64,000 nucleotides of DNA from contig NZ_JAPDDS010000009.1 of NCBI RefSeq assembly GCF_025950085.1, positions 124,001 through 188,000 of the forward strand. Reading direction: 5' to 3'. The notes beneath the pieces are model-generated. The model was given only the letters and a program-made list of their open reading frames with translations. It ran no database searches and was not told the DNA's origin. The stretch is from Luteolibacter flavescens. GTDB lineage: Bacteria; Verrucomicrobiota; Verrucomicrobiia; Verrucomicrobiales; Akkermansiaceae. This document shows, piece after piece, positions 44,785-53,613 of this stretch. The translations under genes were made by a program, and so were the position numbers. How positions within the stretch are numbered: position 1 is the first letter of the stretch; every line of letters starts with the position of its first letter.

Positions 44785-45315
44785 ATGGCGGACGACCCGG
44801 ACAAAGACTTTGTGAAGCTGCTGACCGAGCACCAGGGGGTGATCTGCTCCTTCGTGATCTCGCTGCTTCCCGGCGCCCCGGGGACGGACGACGTGATCCA
44901 GGAGGTGAATACCCTGCTGTGGGCAAAGCGGTCCCAATTCGAGCTCGGCACGAATTTCCGCGCCTGGGCGCTGGCCGTCGCGCGCTTCCAGGTGATGGCC
45001 CATCTACGGGTGCTGAAGCAGCGCCGCTGGGTCACGCTGGATGACGATGTGGCCGCGATGTTGGCGGAGGAGATCGAGGAGCACGCGGAGCCGGAGGTGA
45101 TGGAGCGCCAGCTCGATGCGCTGCGTGCCTGTCTCGGCAAGCTGCGCCCGGAGGATCGCGACCTGCTGCTCCAGCGCTACTGGCGGAAGAGCCGGCTGCA
45201 GGACTTCGCCGTGGATCGCGGGCGCTCGTTGAGCGGGCTGAAGGTGCAGCTCTTCCGCCTGCGCGCTGCCTTGAAGCGCTGCATCGAGGACCGTATCGGT
45301 GAATGCCTGCCATGA
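44785..45315 (+). CDS. ECF sigma factor, Rhodopirellula/Verrucomicrobium group
   Basis: The 176-residue protein starts at the ATG at 44785 behind a strong Shine-Dalgarno site. Region 2 runs through QGVICSFVISLLPGAPGTDD, then IQEVNTLLWAKRSQFELGTN and NFRAWALAVARFQVMAHLRV. Region 4 has LRPEDRDLLLQRYWRKSRLQ and DFAVDRGRSLSGLKVQLFRL with a helix-turn-helix. It is the same type as the factor at 27418 but not close in sequence. Its stop overlaps the FecR-LamG start (ATGA at 45312-45315), so the two are coupled, and the second protein is its likely anti-sigma. Confidence 0.92.
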   Translation: MADDPDKDFVKLLTEHQGVICSFVISLLPGAPGTDDVIQEVNTLLWAKRSQFELGTNFRAWALAVARFQVMAHLRVLKQRRWVTLDDDVAAMLAEEIEEHAEPEVMERQLDALRACLGKLRPEDRDLLLQRYWRKSRLQDFAVDRGRSLSGLKVQLFRLRAALKRCIEDRIGECLP

Positions 45316-46874
45316 AGCCGCGCCCGCCCGTATCCCGACGACTCGAGCAGGCCTTCCAGGATTTGGAAGACGGCACCATCGCTGCGGACGATCACGTGTG
45401 GCTGATGGAGCAGCTCCGCGAGAATGCGGAAGCCCGCCGTGCCTATCGGAAGCACATGTCCTTCGCCACGCTGATGCACTGGACCGCCGAGGCCTCGATC
45501 CCGGAGGACGGTCAGGATGATCGCTCGGTGGTGGTTTTCCCCCGGCGGACGTCGGGGGCTTCGCGCAGGGTGATCTATGCCGCGGCGGCGATGGTCGCAT
45601 TGCTGGCCGTCGCGGGCAGCCTGATCTTTTGGCACGCTGGAAAGCAGCCGCCCGCGCAGGTCATCGCGGGTGGGAATGCCCGGTGGCACTACTCGAGCGG
45701 CGGCATCGGGGCGGAGGGTGAGTTCCTCCCCGGCACGCGTCTGGTGGTCGAGCAGGGAAATCTGGAGATCGTCACGCGCAAGCGCACGCGCATCGTCGTG
45801 GAAGGCCCGGCCACGCTGGAGATCAGCGATCCCCGGCAGGTGAGCGTTTCGAGCGGCAAGGCGTGGTTCGAGATGGGCGCGGAAGACCGGGATCTCACGG
45901 TGATGACCGAGCGCCTGCGTGCGCGCACCTCGGCGACGCGATTCGGCGTGGCGGTATCGACGGGCAGCGATCGCATCCAGGTGGAGTCCGGCGAAGTGCT
46001 GCTGGAGCCGAGGCTGCCTGGCATCTCTCCCGTGACGCTGCGCAGCGGCGAGGCGGCGATCACGGATCTCGTCGGCAGGTCAAAGCTCACCCCGGCGGAC
46101 CCGGGGCTCTTCGTGGCGGAGTTGCAAAGCGAGCCTGCCTATATCCACTGGAGCTTTGACCAGGAGTCGGGTGGTGCTTTTCCGGCCACGGGGCGTGGCA
46201 TGCAGACGGTTCCGCTCACCGTCCGGGATCTGGACGGGCGCGCGGTGATGCCGCGGCAGGCGGAGGGGGCTTTCGGTGCCGGTCTCGATCTGACGGACGG
46301 CAAATCCTTTGCCGAGAGCGCATTCGCGGGCATTTCCGGCGGCGGGCCGAGGACGGTGGCGGTGTGGGTGAAGGGCTGGCCGATCGAGCGCCGCTCCACT
46401 GCGGATGCCGTGGACTACACGCCGTCCGTGGTCATGTGGGGGGACGAGTCGATCGAAGGTGGCAGTTGGACGCTGCGCGCGCACTGCGTGTCCGGCATCA
46501 TCGGCACGCAATGGGGCACCACGGGATTCCTGACGGCCGGGAAGATCGGCACGCGGCGCGTGCTGGATGGCGAGTGGCACCACATCGCCTGTGTTTTCAC
46601 CGGTGAGGTGAGCGAGACGGGCATGGTGAAGGTGGCGCATTACATCGATGGCGAACCTGTTCCCATCACCTGGGCCACCCTCGGCGCGGGGGTGGACACG
46701 CGTGCGGGCGGCGGCCCTGCGACGCGTCTGCGGGTCGCGTGCGACAGCATGATGCCCGGCGGGCCGGGAAATGTGCCGGTGATGGTGGACGAATTGTTTA
46801 TCATCCGCGGAGCGCTGAGTGACGAGCAGGTGAAGATCCTCTATCAGGAGAATCGCTTCGTCCCGGGGGATTGA
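45312..46874 (+). CDS. FecR-like anti-sigma protein with extracytoplasmic LamG domain
   Basis: The protein has 520 residues from the ATG at 45312 (an ATG three codons earlier is the alternative). A cytoplasmic helical part (RLEQAFQDLEDGTIAADDHV and RENAEARRAYRKHM) resembles the sigma-binding N-terminus of such regulators. One membrane helix (VIYAAAAMVALLAVAGSLIF) leads to a FecR beta domain of about 150 residues (VVEQGNLEIVTRKRTRIVVE and MTERLRARTSATRFGVAVS). A LamG/concanavalin-like sandwich fills residues 280-515 (YIHWSFDQESGGAFPA, then DGEWHHIACVFTGEV and VDELFIIRGALSDEQV). The LamG part would let it sense a surface glycan. It is coupled to the ECF gene by a four-base overlap. Confidence 0.9.
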   Translation: MKPRPPVSRRLEQAFQDLEDGTIAADDHVWLMEQLRENAEARRAYRKHMSFATLMHWTAEASIPEDGQDDRSVVVFPRRTSGASRRVIYAAAAMVALLAVAGSLIFWHAGKQPPAQVIAGGNARWHYSSGGIGAEGEFLPGTRLVVEQGNLEIVTRKRTRIVVEGPATLEISDPRQVSVSSGKAWFEMGAEDRDLTVMTERLRARTSATRFGVAVSTGSDRIQVESGEVLLEPRLPGISPVTLRSGEAAITDLVGRSKLTPADPGLFVAELQSEPAYIHWSFDQESGGAFPATGRGMQTVPLTVRDLDGRAVMPRQAEGAFGAGLDLTDGKSFAESAFAGISGGGPRTVAVWVKGWPIERRSTADAVDYTPSVVMWGDESIEGGSWTLRAHCVSGIIGTQWGTTGFLTAGKIGTRRVLDGEWHHIACVFTGEVSETGMVKVAHYIDGEPVPITWATLGAGVDTRAGGGPATRLRVACDSMMPGGPGNVPVMVDELFIIRGALSDEQVKILYQENRFVPGD

Positions 46875-47129
46875 TGGGGCTGAAGAAGCTGCCCTCGTAG
46901 TCCCCTGTGAGAGTGGCCAGCCGTCCCCGTGCTGCCCGCGTTCTCACGAACGCAGCTACTGAGGGAGAGGTGGATCTTCCCCCGGGATGTTTCTCGCGAG
47001 CGATGACCGTCGCGAAAAAATTTCCTGCAATCCTGCTAACCATTCCGCGGCTCGCACATTTCCTAGTGCCCGCGGATCCAAGTCCAACCAAGCGCCGGGC
47101 GAAACCCCTCCACGAAAAACCCGACAGCG

Positions 47130-49574
47130 ATGAATCCTTCCCGACTGATCCCGTGTGCCCTCCTCCTTCAAATCCTCCCCGCCACGGCCGGCGTATGGGC
47201 GCACTACTCCTTTGACACCAGCTTCGACGACGTTTCCGGAAACAACCGCCACGGCACGCTCACCGACAATGGCACCCTCGGAAACAGCGGCATCATCAGC
47301 ACGCCGGGCGATTTCAAGTTCGGCAATGGCGCGATGAACTTCCATGCGGACCGGGATTTCATCGCGATCCCGTCGAAGACCTTTGGCTCTGGACTCTCCT
47401 ACACGGTTGCCTTTTGGGCGCGGAAGTCACCGGGCGACACCGGAGGTGCCAGCCAGTGGGACATGGTCATCGGCCAGCGCGACAATGCGAACCACTTCAT
47501 CGGCCTGAATGACGCGAGCGGCACCGGCATGCGCTGGCGGGGTTCCTCGAATGCCGCGGACCGCGAAGCGAATTTCGGCGTGCCGCTCGACTACGATTGG
47601 CACCACTACGCCATCGTCGCCTATGGCAGCACCATCACGCTGTATCTCGACGGGCAGTTCTTCGGCACGGTCGGCGGGAAGCAGACCGGCTTCATCATCG
47701 ACACCATTGGCGAGGCCTACACGGCGGCGGCCGACTATGATTTCAATGGCCAGATCGATGAAGTTTGGATCTTCGAGGATGCGCTCGGGCCGGACAAGAT
47801 CAGCTCGCTCTACCTCTCGAATGATCCGGATGCCGGCGGGCCCTACGCGGGCTTCCACTACCGCTTTGACGAGAATCTCAATGACAGCGGAAGCGGCGCA
47901 TTCCACGGCGCGACCGAAGGAAATGCAGCGCTCACCACCGATCCCCAACGGGTGGTGGAGGGGAGCGGCGCGCTGTGGACGGATGGCGCGGATGCCTCGC
48001 GCATGGTGCTGCCCGTGCCCGGCTACTACACCGCCACGCAGCCCTGGACGGCCACCTGGTGGGCGCGGCGCGAAGGCATCGGATCCAGCAAGGGCATGGT
48101 GATGGGTCGTGCGGACAATACCAACGACTTCATCTGGCTGAATGACACGAACCCGGGCCTGCGTTTCCGATCCTCCACGGGTGCCACGCTCGACTTCACC
48201 GCGCCGAAGGGCAGCCAGCTCCGCCACTATGCGCTGGTGGCCGATGGCATGGGAAACATGACGCTCTTCATCGACGGGCAGGAATCCGAGACGCTCGCGG
48301 GCAATACCTCCTTCGCCGTCGATAGCATCGGCAAGGCCTACCCGACGACCACGCTGAAGTATAACTTCCACGGCACGCTGGACGAGGTACGTCTGATGCC
48401 ATCCGCGCTCACGGCCACGCAGGTGGCGACGATCTACAACGACGAGAAGCCTGTCGAAACGCCCTCCACAGCGACGAAGGTTCGCGTTATCCTGCTGGGC
48501 GGGCAGTCGAATGCGGATGGCCGTGCCGCGATCACCGGGCTGCCCGCCGCACTGCAATCCTCGCAGGCGGATGTGGATTTCTACTATCGCATCGAGGGTG
48601 GGGCGGGCTCCTTGACCACCCTGCAGCCCGGGCTCAGCGAGACCTCGCAATTCGGCCCGGAGATCGTGCTCGGTCGCAGGTTGGCAGATCTGTATGCGCA
48701 TGAAGCCGGCACGCGTGTCGCGATCATCAAGTATGCGAATGGCGGCACGAACCTGCACACCCAGTGGAAGGCCGGAGGCGACGCCACCACCACGGGCGAT
48801 GGCCCGGAGTATGTGACATTCCAGCAGACAGTGACGGCGGGCCTTGCGGCACTCGCGGCGAAGCATCCGCTCGCGACCGTGGAGATCGATTCCATGGTCT
48901 GGATGCAGGGTGAGGCCGATGCCAGCGCGGCGCAGGCGGGTAACTATCAGGCAAATCTCGGCACGTTCATCGCGGATGCCCGTGCGACCTTTGGTCCGTC
49001 GCTGGCGTTCGTGATCGGCCGGCTTTCCAGCGGTCAGACTTCGATCGACGGGACGTGGCGCGGGCAGGTGCAGGCGGCGCAGGATGCCGTGGCGGCTGCC
49101 GATCCTCGCACGTCGGTGCTTTCCACCGATGGCTTCGGCATGGCGGGGGACAATCTCCACTTCGACGCGAGCGGCCAGCAATCGCTCGGCAGCGGCTTCG
49201 CGGAAGAGTCCGCATACTACTCGTGGATGATGGAGCATTTCTCCCCCGCGGACATCGATGCGGGGAGAGGCGCTCCGGATGCCGATTTCGACGGTGACGG
49301 GCAAAGCAATCGCACGGAATTCCTCGGAGCGAGCAATCCGTCGCAGGGCGAGTCCCGATTCATGGCTTCCTTCACCCGCACAGGCGCGGCCACCGGCAGC
49401 ATCTCGTATGTGTCCACGCCTGCCCGTCTCTATGCGGTCGAGCGTTTGGTCGAGGCCAGCGGGACGTGGCAGGTCGAGCTTCCCTTCGCCGCGGGTGAGA
49501 ATGGCACCACCGTGCGTCCGCTCAATACCCCTGCGGCCCGCGGGATCTATCGGGTGACGTCGAAGTTGCCTTGA
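47130..49574 (+). CDS. Secreted two-LamG protein with sialate O-acetylesterase-like (SASA) domain
   Basis: The 814-residue protein starts at an ATG behind a signal peptide (MNPSRLIPCALLLQILPATA). Two LamG-type sandwiches cover about residues 20-215 and 235-440 (each with a WHHYAIV or LRHYALV line and an IDEVWIF or LDEVRLM end). The SASA/SGNH-like esterase follows, residues 455-690: ILLGGQSNADGRA (nucleophile Ser), KYANGGTNL, VWMQGEADAS and LHFDASGQQSL, the last holding the catalytic His. A calcium-type DADFDGDGQSNRTEF loop and a beta-sandwich end it. Such esterases remove O-acetyl groups from glycans. It lies 255 bases after the FecR-LamG gene. Confidence 0.9.
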   Translation: MNPSRLIPCALLLQILPATAGVWAHYSFDTSFDDVSGNNRHGTLTDNGTLGNSGIISTPGDFKFGNGAMNFHADRDFIAIPSKTFGSGLSYTVAFWARKSPGDTGGASQWDMVIGQRDNANHFIGLNDASGTGMRWRGSSNAADREANFGVPLDYDWHHYAIVAYGSTITLYLDGQFFGTVGGKQTGFIIDTIGEAYTAAADYDFNGQIDEVWIFEDALGPDKISSLYLSNDPDAGGPYAGFHYRFDENLNDSGSGAFHGATEGNAALTTDPQRVVEGSGALWTDGADASRMVLPVPGYYTATQPWTATWWARREGIGSSKGMVMGRADNTNDFIWLNDTNPGLRFRSSTGATLDFTAPKGSQLRHYALVADGMGNMTLFIDGQESETLAGNTSFAVDSIGKAYPTTTLKYNFHGTLDEVRLMPSALTATQVATIYNDEKPVETPSTATKVRVILLGGQSNADGRAAITGLPAALQSSQADVDFYYRIEGGAGSLTTLQPGLSETSQFGPEIVLGRRLADLYAHEAGTRVAIIKYANGGTNLHTQWKAGGDATTTGDGPEYVTFQQTVTAGLAALAAKHPLATVEIDSMVWMQGEADASAAQAGNYQANLGTFIADARATFGPSLAFVIGRLSSGQTSIDGTWRGQVQAAQDAVAAADPRTSVLSTDGFGMAGDNLHFDASGQQSLGSGFAEESAYYSWMMEHFSPADIDAGRGAPDADFDGDGQSNRTEFLGASNPSQGESRFMASFTRTGAATGSISYVSTPARLYAVERLVEASGTWQVELPFAAGENGTTVRPLNTPAARGIYRVTSKLP

Positions 49575-49760
49575 GGCGACCCTTTCGTGGAAGCGGGTGG
49601 GCTGCTTTCCAGCGCCATCCGCGCTCGATTGATCCTCTCGTGGGATTGCCCAGCCGACCCTTCTCGCATTCGCTCGCCTCTCCAATCGGGGAGAAATTTA
49701 AAATGGCCAATCGAGGGATTGGGGGCGTGGATGAGGTGTGGATCATTCCGCCGAGATGTG

Positions 49761-52700
49761 ATGGGGGGGCATTCCGGGTCATGGCAGGCGCGATTTCGGC
49801 GCACGGGCGTGTTTGCCCGCGCGCTGTGGCTCGTCGTGGTTATCGCCTGCATCCCGGTCGCGCAGGGCAAGTCGCTCACCCTGCAGGACCTGTGGGAGCT
49901 GTCCGTCGCGGGTGGCGGTAGTAGCGACCCGATGAGCGTCACGGGCACGATTCTCGCCACGGACGCCGCGGGAGGGCTTGTCGCCTTGGAGGATCAGTCC
50001 CGTGCGGTGATCCTTTCCGTGCAGCTCCCCGCCGGGGCATGGCCGCAGCTCCAAGTCGGGAAATCGGTCCAGTTCGACTTTCCCGCGAGCCGGTTCTTCC
50101 GGCGTGGCTTGCGGATCGATTGTGTGGGCGCACCGCTCATCGACGCGGATGGCCTTCACCCGCCGACGGAGAAATCCGGCACCGTCTTCCTCACGCGTGG
50201 GAAGCATCCGCTGGGGGTGGAGTGGTTCAATGGACGCGCCACCTCGGTGCTCTCCCTCGCAATGGAGGGCCCCGGCTTCCAGCACGAGGTCGTCCCGGCG
50301 GAGTGGCTGTCGCATGACGGTGGAAAGCCGGGACTGCGGTTCGAGAGGTTCCGCATCGATGGGATCAGCTCGCTCGATCAAGTCCCGGAAGAGGGCGGGG
50401 GAGATCTCACGGGATCGGTCACGAAGATCGATCACTCGGCAGGCGAAGGGCTGGAGAATGTCGCGCTGCGCTTTTCCGGCATGCTGGAGGTTCCCTCGGA
50501 CGGGACCTATACCTTTCGCATGCGCTGTGACGACGGCGCTCGGCTCAGCCTCGGCGCTCCGCAAGCGGCGTGGAAGATCCTTCCTGATCTGGAGCCGGTG
50601 AAGGATTCCCTCTGGAGAGAGGTGGAAGGCACCGTCTCCTTTGCCAGCAAGGAGGGGGCGCGGCTCCGGCTGGAAGTCGCGACCGATCAGAAGCGCTCGG
50701 AATTGACCGTGCTGAATCCGGCCGGGCTCGACCCGTGGGTCTTGATGGGGCGGTACATCACGGCGCAGGGCATCGCCTATGAGGGCGGCGTCTGCGTCCT
50801 CTCAGCGGGGCACCTCCGGCTGGAGCCGTCTAACAGATTGTCCGCGCCGGTGCTCGCATCCGCCGTGCAGGTGCGCGAGTTGCAGCCGGACGAAACGGCG
50901 AAGTATCCGCCGGTGGTGCTGCGCGGCGTGGTCACGATGGTGAACTATCGCTCGCTCGTGCTGCAGGATGACAGTGGCGGCGTCTTCGTGCTTGCGCAGA
51001 ACATGACGATTGAACCGCCACCCGAAGTGGGCGAGCGCTGGATCGTGGAAGGCGAGGCGGCACCCGGGGATTTCTCGCCCATCGTCGTCGCGAAGAACTG
51101 CCGCTTTCTCTCGTCCGGCGCATTGCCGCTTCCGCGCCGTCCGAATTGGGAGGAGTTCCAGAATGGCAGCGTGGATGCCGAGATGGTGGAAATCGAGGGC
51201 GTGATCATCTCGCTGGGCGCTGACCGTGCCGAGCTGCTGACGCGCGATGGAACCACCGTCCTGCAATCGACCCAATTCTATCCGCTGCCCGTGGAGTTGC
51301 TCCGTCCAACGGCTACCAGCCTGGTCGGCGCGCGGGTGAAGCTCCGCGGTGTCTTTGCCACCAGTTGGGATCGGCATCTCGGCCGCCTCACGCCTGGGGT
51401 GTTTTCCCTGGGGAATGCCACGCTTTCCGTGGTCGAGCTTGCCCCGCAGGACCCGGGCCTGATCCCGCTGGTGACCGTGCCGGATCTCTGGAAATTCACC
51501 ACGCAATCCACCGCGCTGAATCGCGTGCGGTTGCGTGGGCAATTGATGGCGCGCCGTGATGACACGCTGCTCGTTTCAGCGGGCGCGCACACGCTGCGCC
51601 TCGCCAGCGACTCCGCCCACGGAGCTGTGCCGGGCGATGAGGTGGAGGTGGTGGGATTTGCGCGGACGGGCGCCATTTCCCCGCTGATCGTGCATCCCGT
51701 GCTGCGGGTGCTGTCGCAGCTCGCGATGCCGCAGCCGATCGAGCAGGACCCCGCGGAGCTGCCGGACCTGAAGCTGGATGGCAAGCTGCTCCGCATGCAG
51801 GGCCGGGTGATCAGCGATACAATCCAGAGCGGCCAGCGGCGGCTGGAGCTGGAGTCCGGAGCGCAGCGTTTCTTCGCGATAGGACCCCACTCGATGCCCG
51901 GCGATGCCACCTTCCTGCGCGACTCGGTGGTGCAGGTGGACGGCGTGTATTTCGCCATGAATTCCGACCCGCTGTCGATGGGGCAGGGGGACTTCGAGAT
52001 CCGCATGATGGGTGACGATGCATTACAGCTCATCGCGCAGCCTTCGTGGTGGAGCACTCGGCGGCTCTTGCTTCTGGTCGCGGTGCTCTTCGGCGGGCTG
52101 TCGCTGGTGCTCGGCTGGGTGGGCATCCTCCAGCGCGTGGTGAAAAAGCGCACCTCGGAACTCGCCGTGGAGATCGCGAAGAAGGAGCACGCGGAAACCG
52201 AGCGTGCGCTGGAACTCGAGCGCGCGCGGGTGGCCCGCGACCTGCATGATGAGCTGGGCGCTGGTCTCACCGAGATCGGCTTGCTAGGCTCGCTGATGGG
52301 GAATCCCGCCATTCCCGCCACCGCGAAGTCGAACTACGTGAACACGCTCGGCGATGTCTCGCGCTCGCTCGTTTCCGCGCTCGATGAGATCGTCTGGGCG
52401 ATCAATCCCGACTACGATTCGGTGGACGATCTGGCTGCCTACCTGTGGCTTCACGCGCAGCGCCTGCTGAATCCCGCGGGAATTGCCTGCGATCCGGTGA
52501 AGCCCGTGGATATCCCCAGCCGCAGCCTCGGCTCGCGCTCGCGGCACTCGCTGCTGCTTGCCTTCAAGGAGGCGCTGAACAACGTGATCAAGCACTCCGG
52601 CGCCACGCGCGTGGATCTCGGTGTCCGCGTCGAGGCGGATCACCTCATCGTCAGCATCGCCGACAATGGCTCGGGCATCGCTGCCGGTGATGTGCCGCGG

Positions 52701-52826
52701 CCCGGTAGCCAGGGCATTGTGGGATTGCGAGAGCGCATGCATGATCTCGATGGCGGGTGCGAGATCGTGGCAAACCCCGGCGGTGGTACCGTCGTGACCT
52801 TCACCCTGCCCCTGCGATCCCCATGA
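49761..52826 (+). CDS. Large NarX-type sensor kinase with PA14-like and OB-fold-like sensor part
   Basis: The protein has 1021 residues from the ATG at 49761, with a signal-like helix near residues 15-35 (VFARALWLVVVIACIPVAQG); the open frame starts 58 codons earlier. The outer part of about 730 residues includes a PA14-like domain (LRFSGMLEVPSDGTYTFRMR, then CDDGARLSL) between OB-fold-like repeats (VVLRGVVTMVNYRSLVLQDD and LRGQLMARRDDTLLVSAG). A helix (LLLLVAVLFGGLSLVLGWVG) and a HisKA_3/HATPase core follow: His829 in ARDLHDELGAGL, an N box around NNVIKHSGA and DNGSGI. It resembles the kinase at 35098 in layout. Its stop overlaps the regulator start by four bases. Confidence 0.9.
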   Translation: MGGHSGSWQARFRRTGVFARALWLVVVIACIPVAQGKSLTLQDLWELSVAGGGSSDPMSVTGTILATDAAGGLVALEDQSRAVILSVQLPAGAWPQLQVGKSVQFDFPASRFFRRGLRIDCVGAPLIDADGLHPPTEKSGTVFLTRGKHPLGVEWFNGRATSVLSLAMEGPGFQHEVVPAEWLSHDGGKPGLRFERFRIDGISSLDQVPEEGGGDLTGSVTKIDHSAGEGLENVALRFSGMLEVPSDGTYTFRMRCDDGARLSLGAPQAAWKILPDLEPVKDSLWREVEGTVSFASKEGARLRLEVATDQKRSELTVLNPAGLDPWVLMGRYITAQGIAYEGGVCVLSAGHLRLEPSNRLSAPVLASAVQVRELQPDETAKYPPVVLRGVVTMVNYRSLVLQDDSGGVFVLAQNMTIEPPPEVGERWIVEGEAAPGDFSPIVVAKNCRFLSSGALPLPRRPNWEEFQNGSVDAEMVEIEGVIISLGADRAELLTRDGTTVLQSTQFYPLPVELLRPTATSLVGARVKLRGVFATSWDRHLGRLTPGVFSLGNATLSVVELAPQDPGLIPLVTVPDLWKFTTQSTALNRVRLRGQLMARRDDTLLVSAGAHTLRLASDSAHGAVPGDEVEVVGFARTGAISPLIVHPVLRVLSQLAMPQPIEQDPAELPDLKLDGKLLRMQGRVISDTIQSGQRRLELESGAQRFFAIGPHSMPGDATFLRDSVVQVDGVYFAMNSDPLSMGQGDFEIRMMGDDALQLIAQPSWWSTRRLLLLVAVLFGGLSLVLGWVGILQRVVKKRTSELAVEIAKKEHAETERALELERARVARDLHDELGAGLTEIGLLGSLMGNPAIPATAKSNYVNTLGDVSRSLVSALDEIVWAINPDYDSVDDLAAYLWLHAQRLLNPAGIACDPVKPVDIPSRSLGSRSRHSLLLAFKEALNNVIKHSGATRVDLGVRVEADHLIVSIADNGSGIAAGDVPRPGSQGIVGLRERMHDLDGGCEIVANPGGGTVVTFTLPLRSP

Positions 52827-53476
52827 ACGAAGCCTCATCCCCAGCCGCGAAGACGCCGGTGGCAGTCGTGGAAGACAGCCACACCACGCGCGATGCCCTG
52901 AAGACCATCATCGAGCTCGAGCCGGATCTCGAGTGCGTGGTCACTTGCTCCACGGGTGAGGAGGCGCTGAAGCTGCTGCCGAAGTTTTCCCCTGCGATCG
53001 TGCTGATGGACATCCAGCTTCCCGGCATGTCGGGCATCGATTGCGTGCGCCGCCTGAGGGAGACGATGCCGGATGTGCTGATCGTCATGGTCACTGTTTA
53101 TGAAGATCCGGTTCGCATCTTCAGTGCCCTGCGCGCGGGTGCGAATGGCTACCTGCTGAAGCGCTCCACGCCGGAGGAAATGATCTCCGCTATCCGCGAG
53201 GTGCGTCGTGGCGGTGGTGCGATGAGCGGCGGCGTGGCGCTGAAGGTGATCCAGTATTTCACCGAGCAGGAGCAGCAGAGCAAGGAACTCGACTCGCTCT
53301 CACGCCGCGAGTCCGAGGTGCTGGAGCTGCTATCGAGCGGCATGGGGAACAAGGACATCGCGGCTCGTCTGGGCGTCTCCACGGAGGCCGTGCGCTGGCA
53401 CCTGCGGAGTATCTACACGAAGCTCCACGTGCACAACCGCACCGAGGCGGCGATGAAATACAAGGGCCTGCAGTAG
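52823..53476 (+). CDS. NarL/LuxR-type response regulator
   Basis: The 217-residue protein starts at the ATG at 52823, overlapping the kinase stop (ATGA). Its receiver has Asp63 in LMDIQLPGMSG as the phosphorylation site, VTVYEDPV with the switch Thr, and GYLLKRS with the Lys. A glutamine-rich linker (FTEQEQQSKE) precedes the LuxR helix-turn-helix in LSRRESEVLELLSSGMGNKD and LGVSTEAVRWHLRSIYTKL. It is the obvious partner of the kinase at 49761. The next gene starts 138 bases after its stop on the same strand and might be a target or part of the same transcript. Confidence 0.94.
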   Translation: MNEASSPAAKTPVAVVEDSHTTRDALKTIIELEPDLECVVTCSTGEEALKLLPKFSPAIVLMDIQLPGMSGIDCVRRLRETMPDVLIVMVTVYEDPVRIFSALRAGANGYLLKRSTPEEMISAIREVRRGGGAMSGGVALKVIQYFTEQEQQSKELDSLSRRESEVLELLSSGMGNKDIAARLGVSTEAVRWHLRSIYTKLHVHNRTEAAMKYKGLQ

Positions 53477-53613
53477 CGGGATTGATCTGGGCGGCGGCAT
53501 GCTGCATTGAGGAGAAGCGCGGATTTTTTCTCTCCGGTTGGAGAGGTAGGCAGGAGGCGGTTTCGGAATACGCTCGGGATTGGTCGGGGACCAAAGGCCG
53601 GCCGTTTCTTGGA

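Noticed and set aside
53535-53560. Hairpin CTCTCC-ggtt-GGAGAG as a terminator
   Set aside because: The T-run precedes the stem on the plus strand and an A-run follows it on the minus strand, so it fits neither direction.
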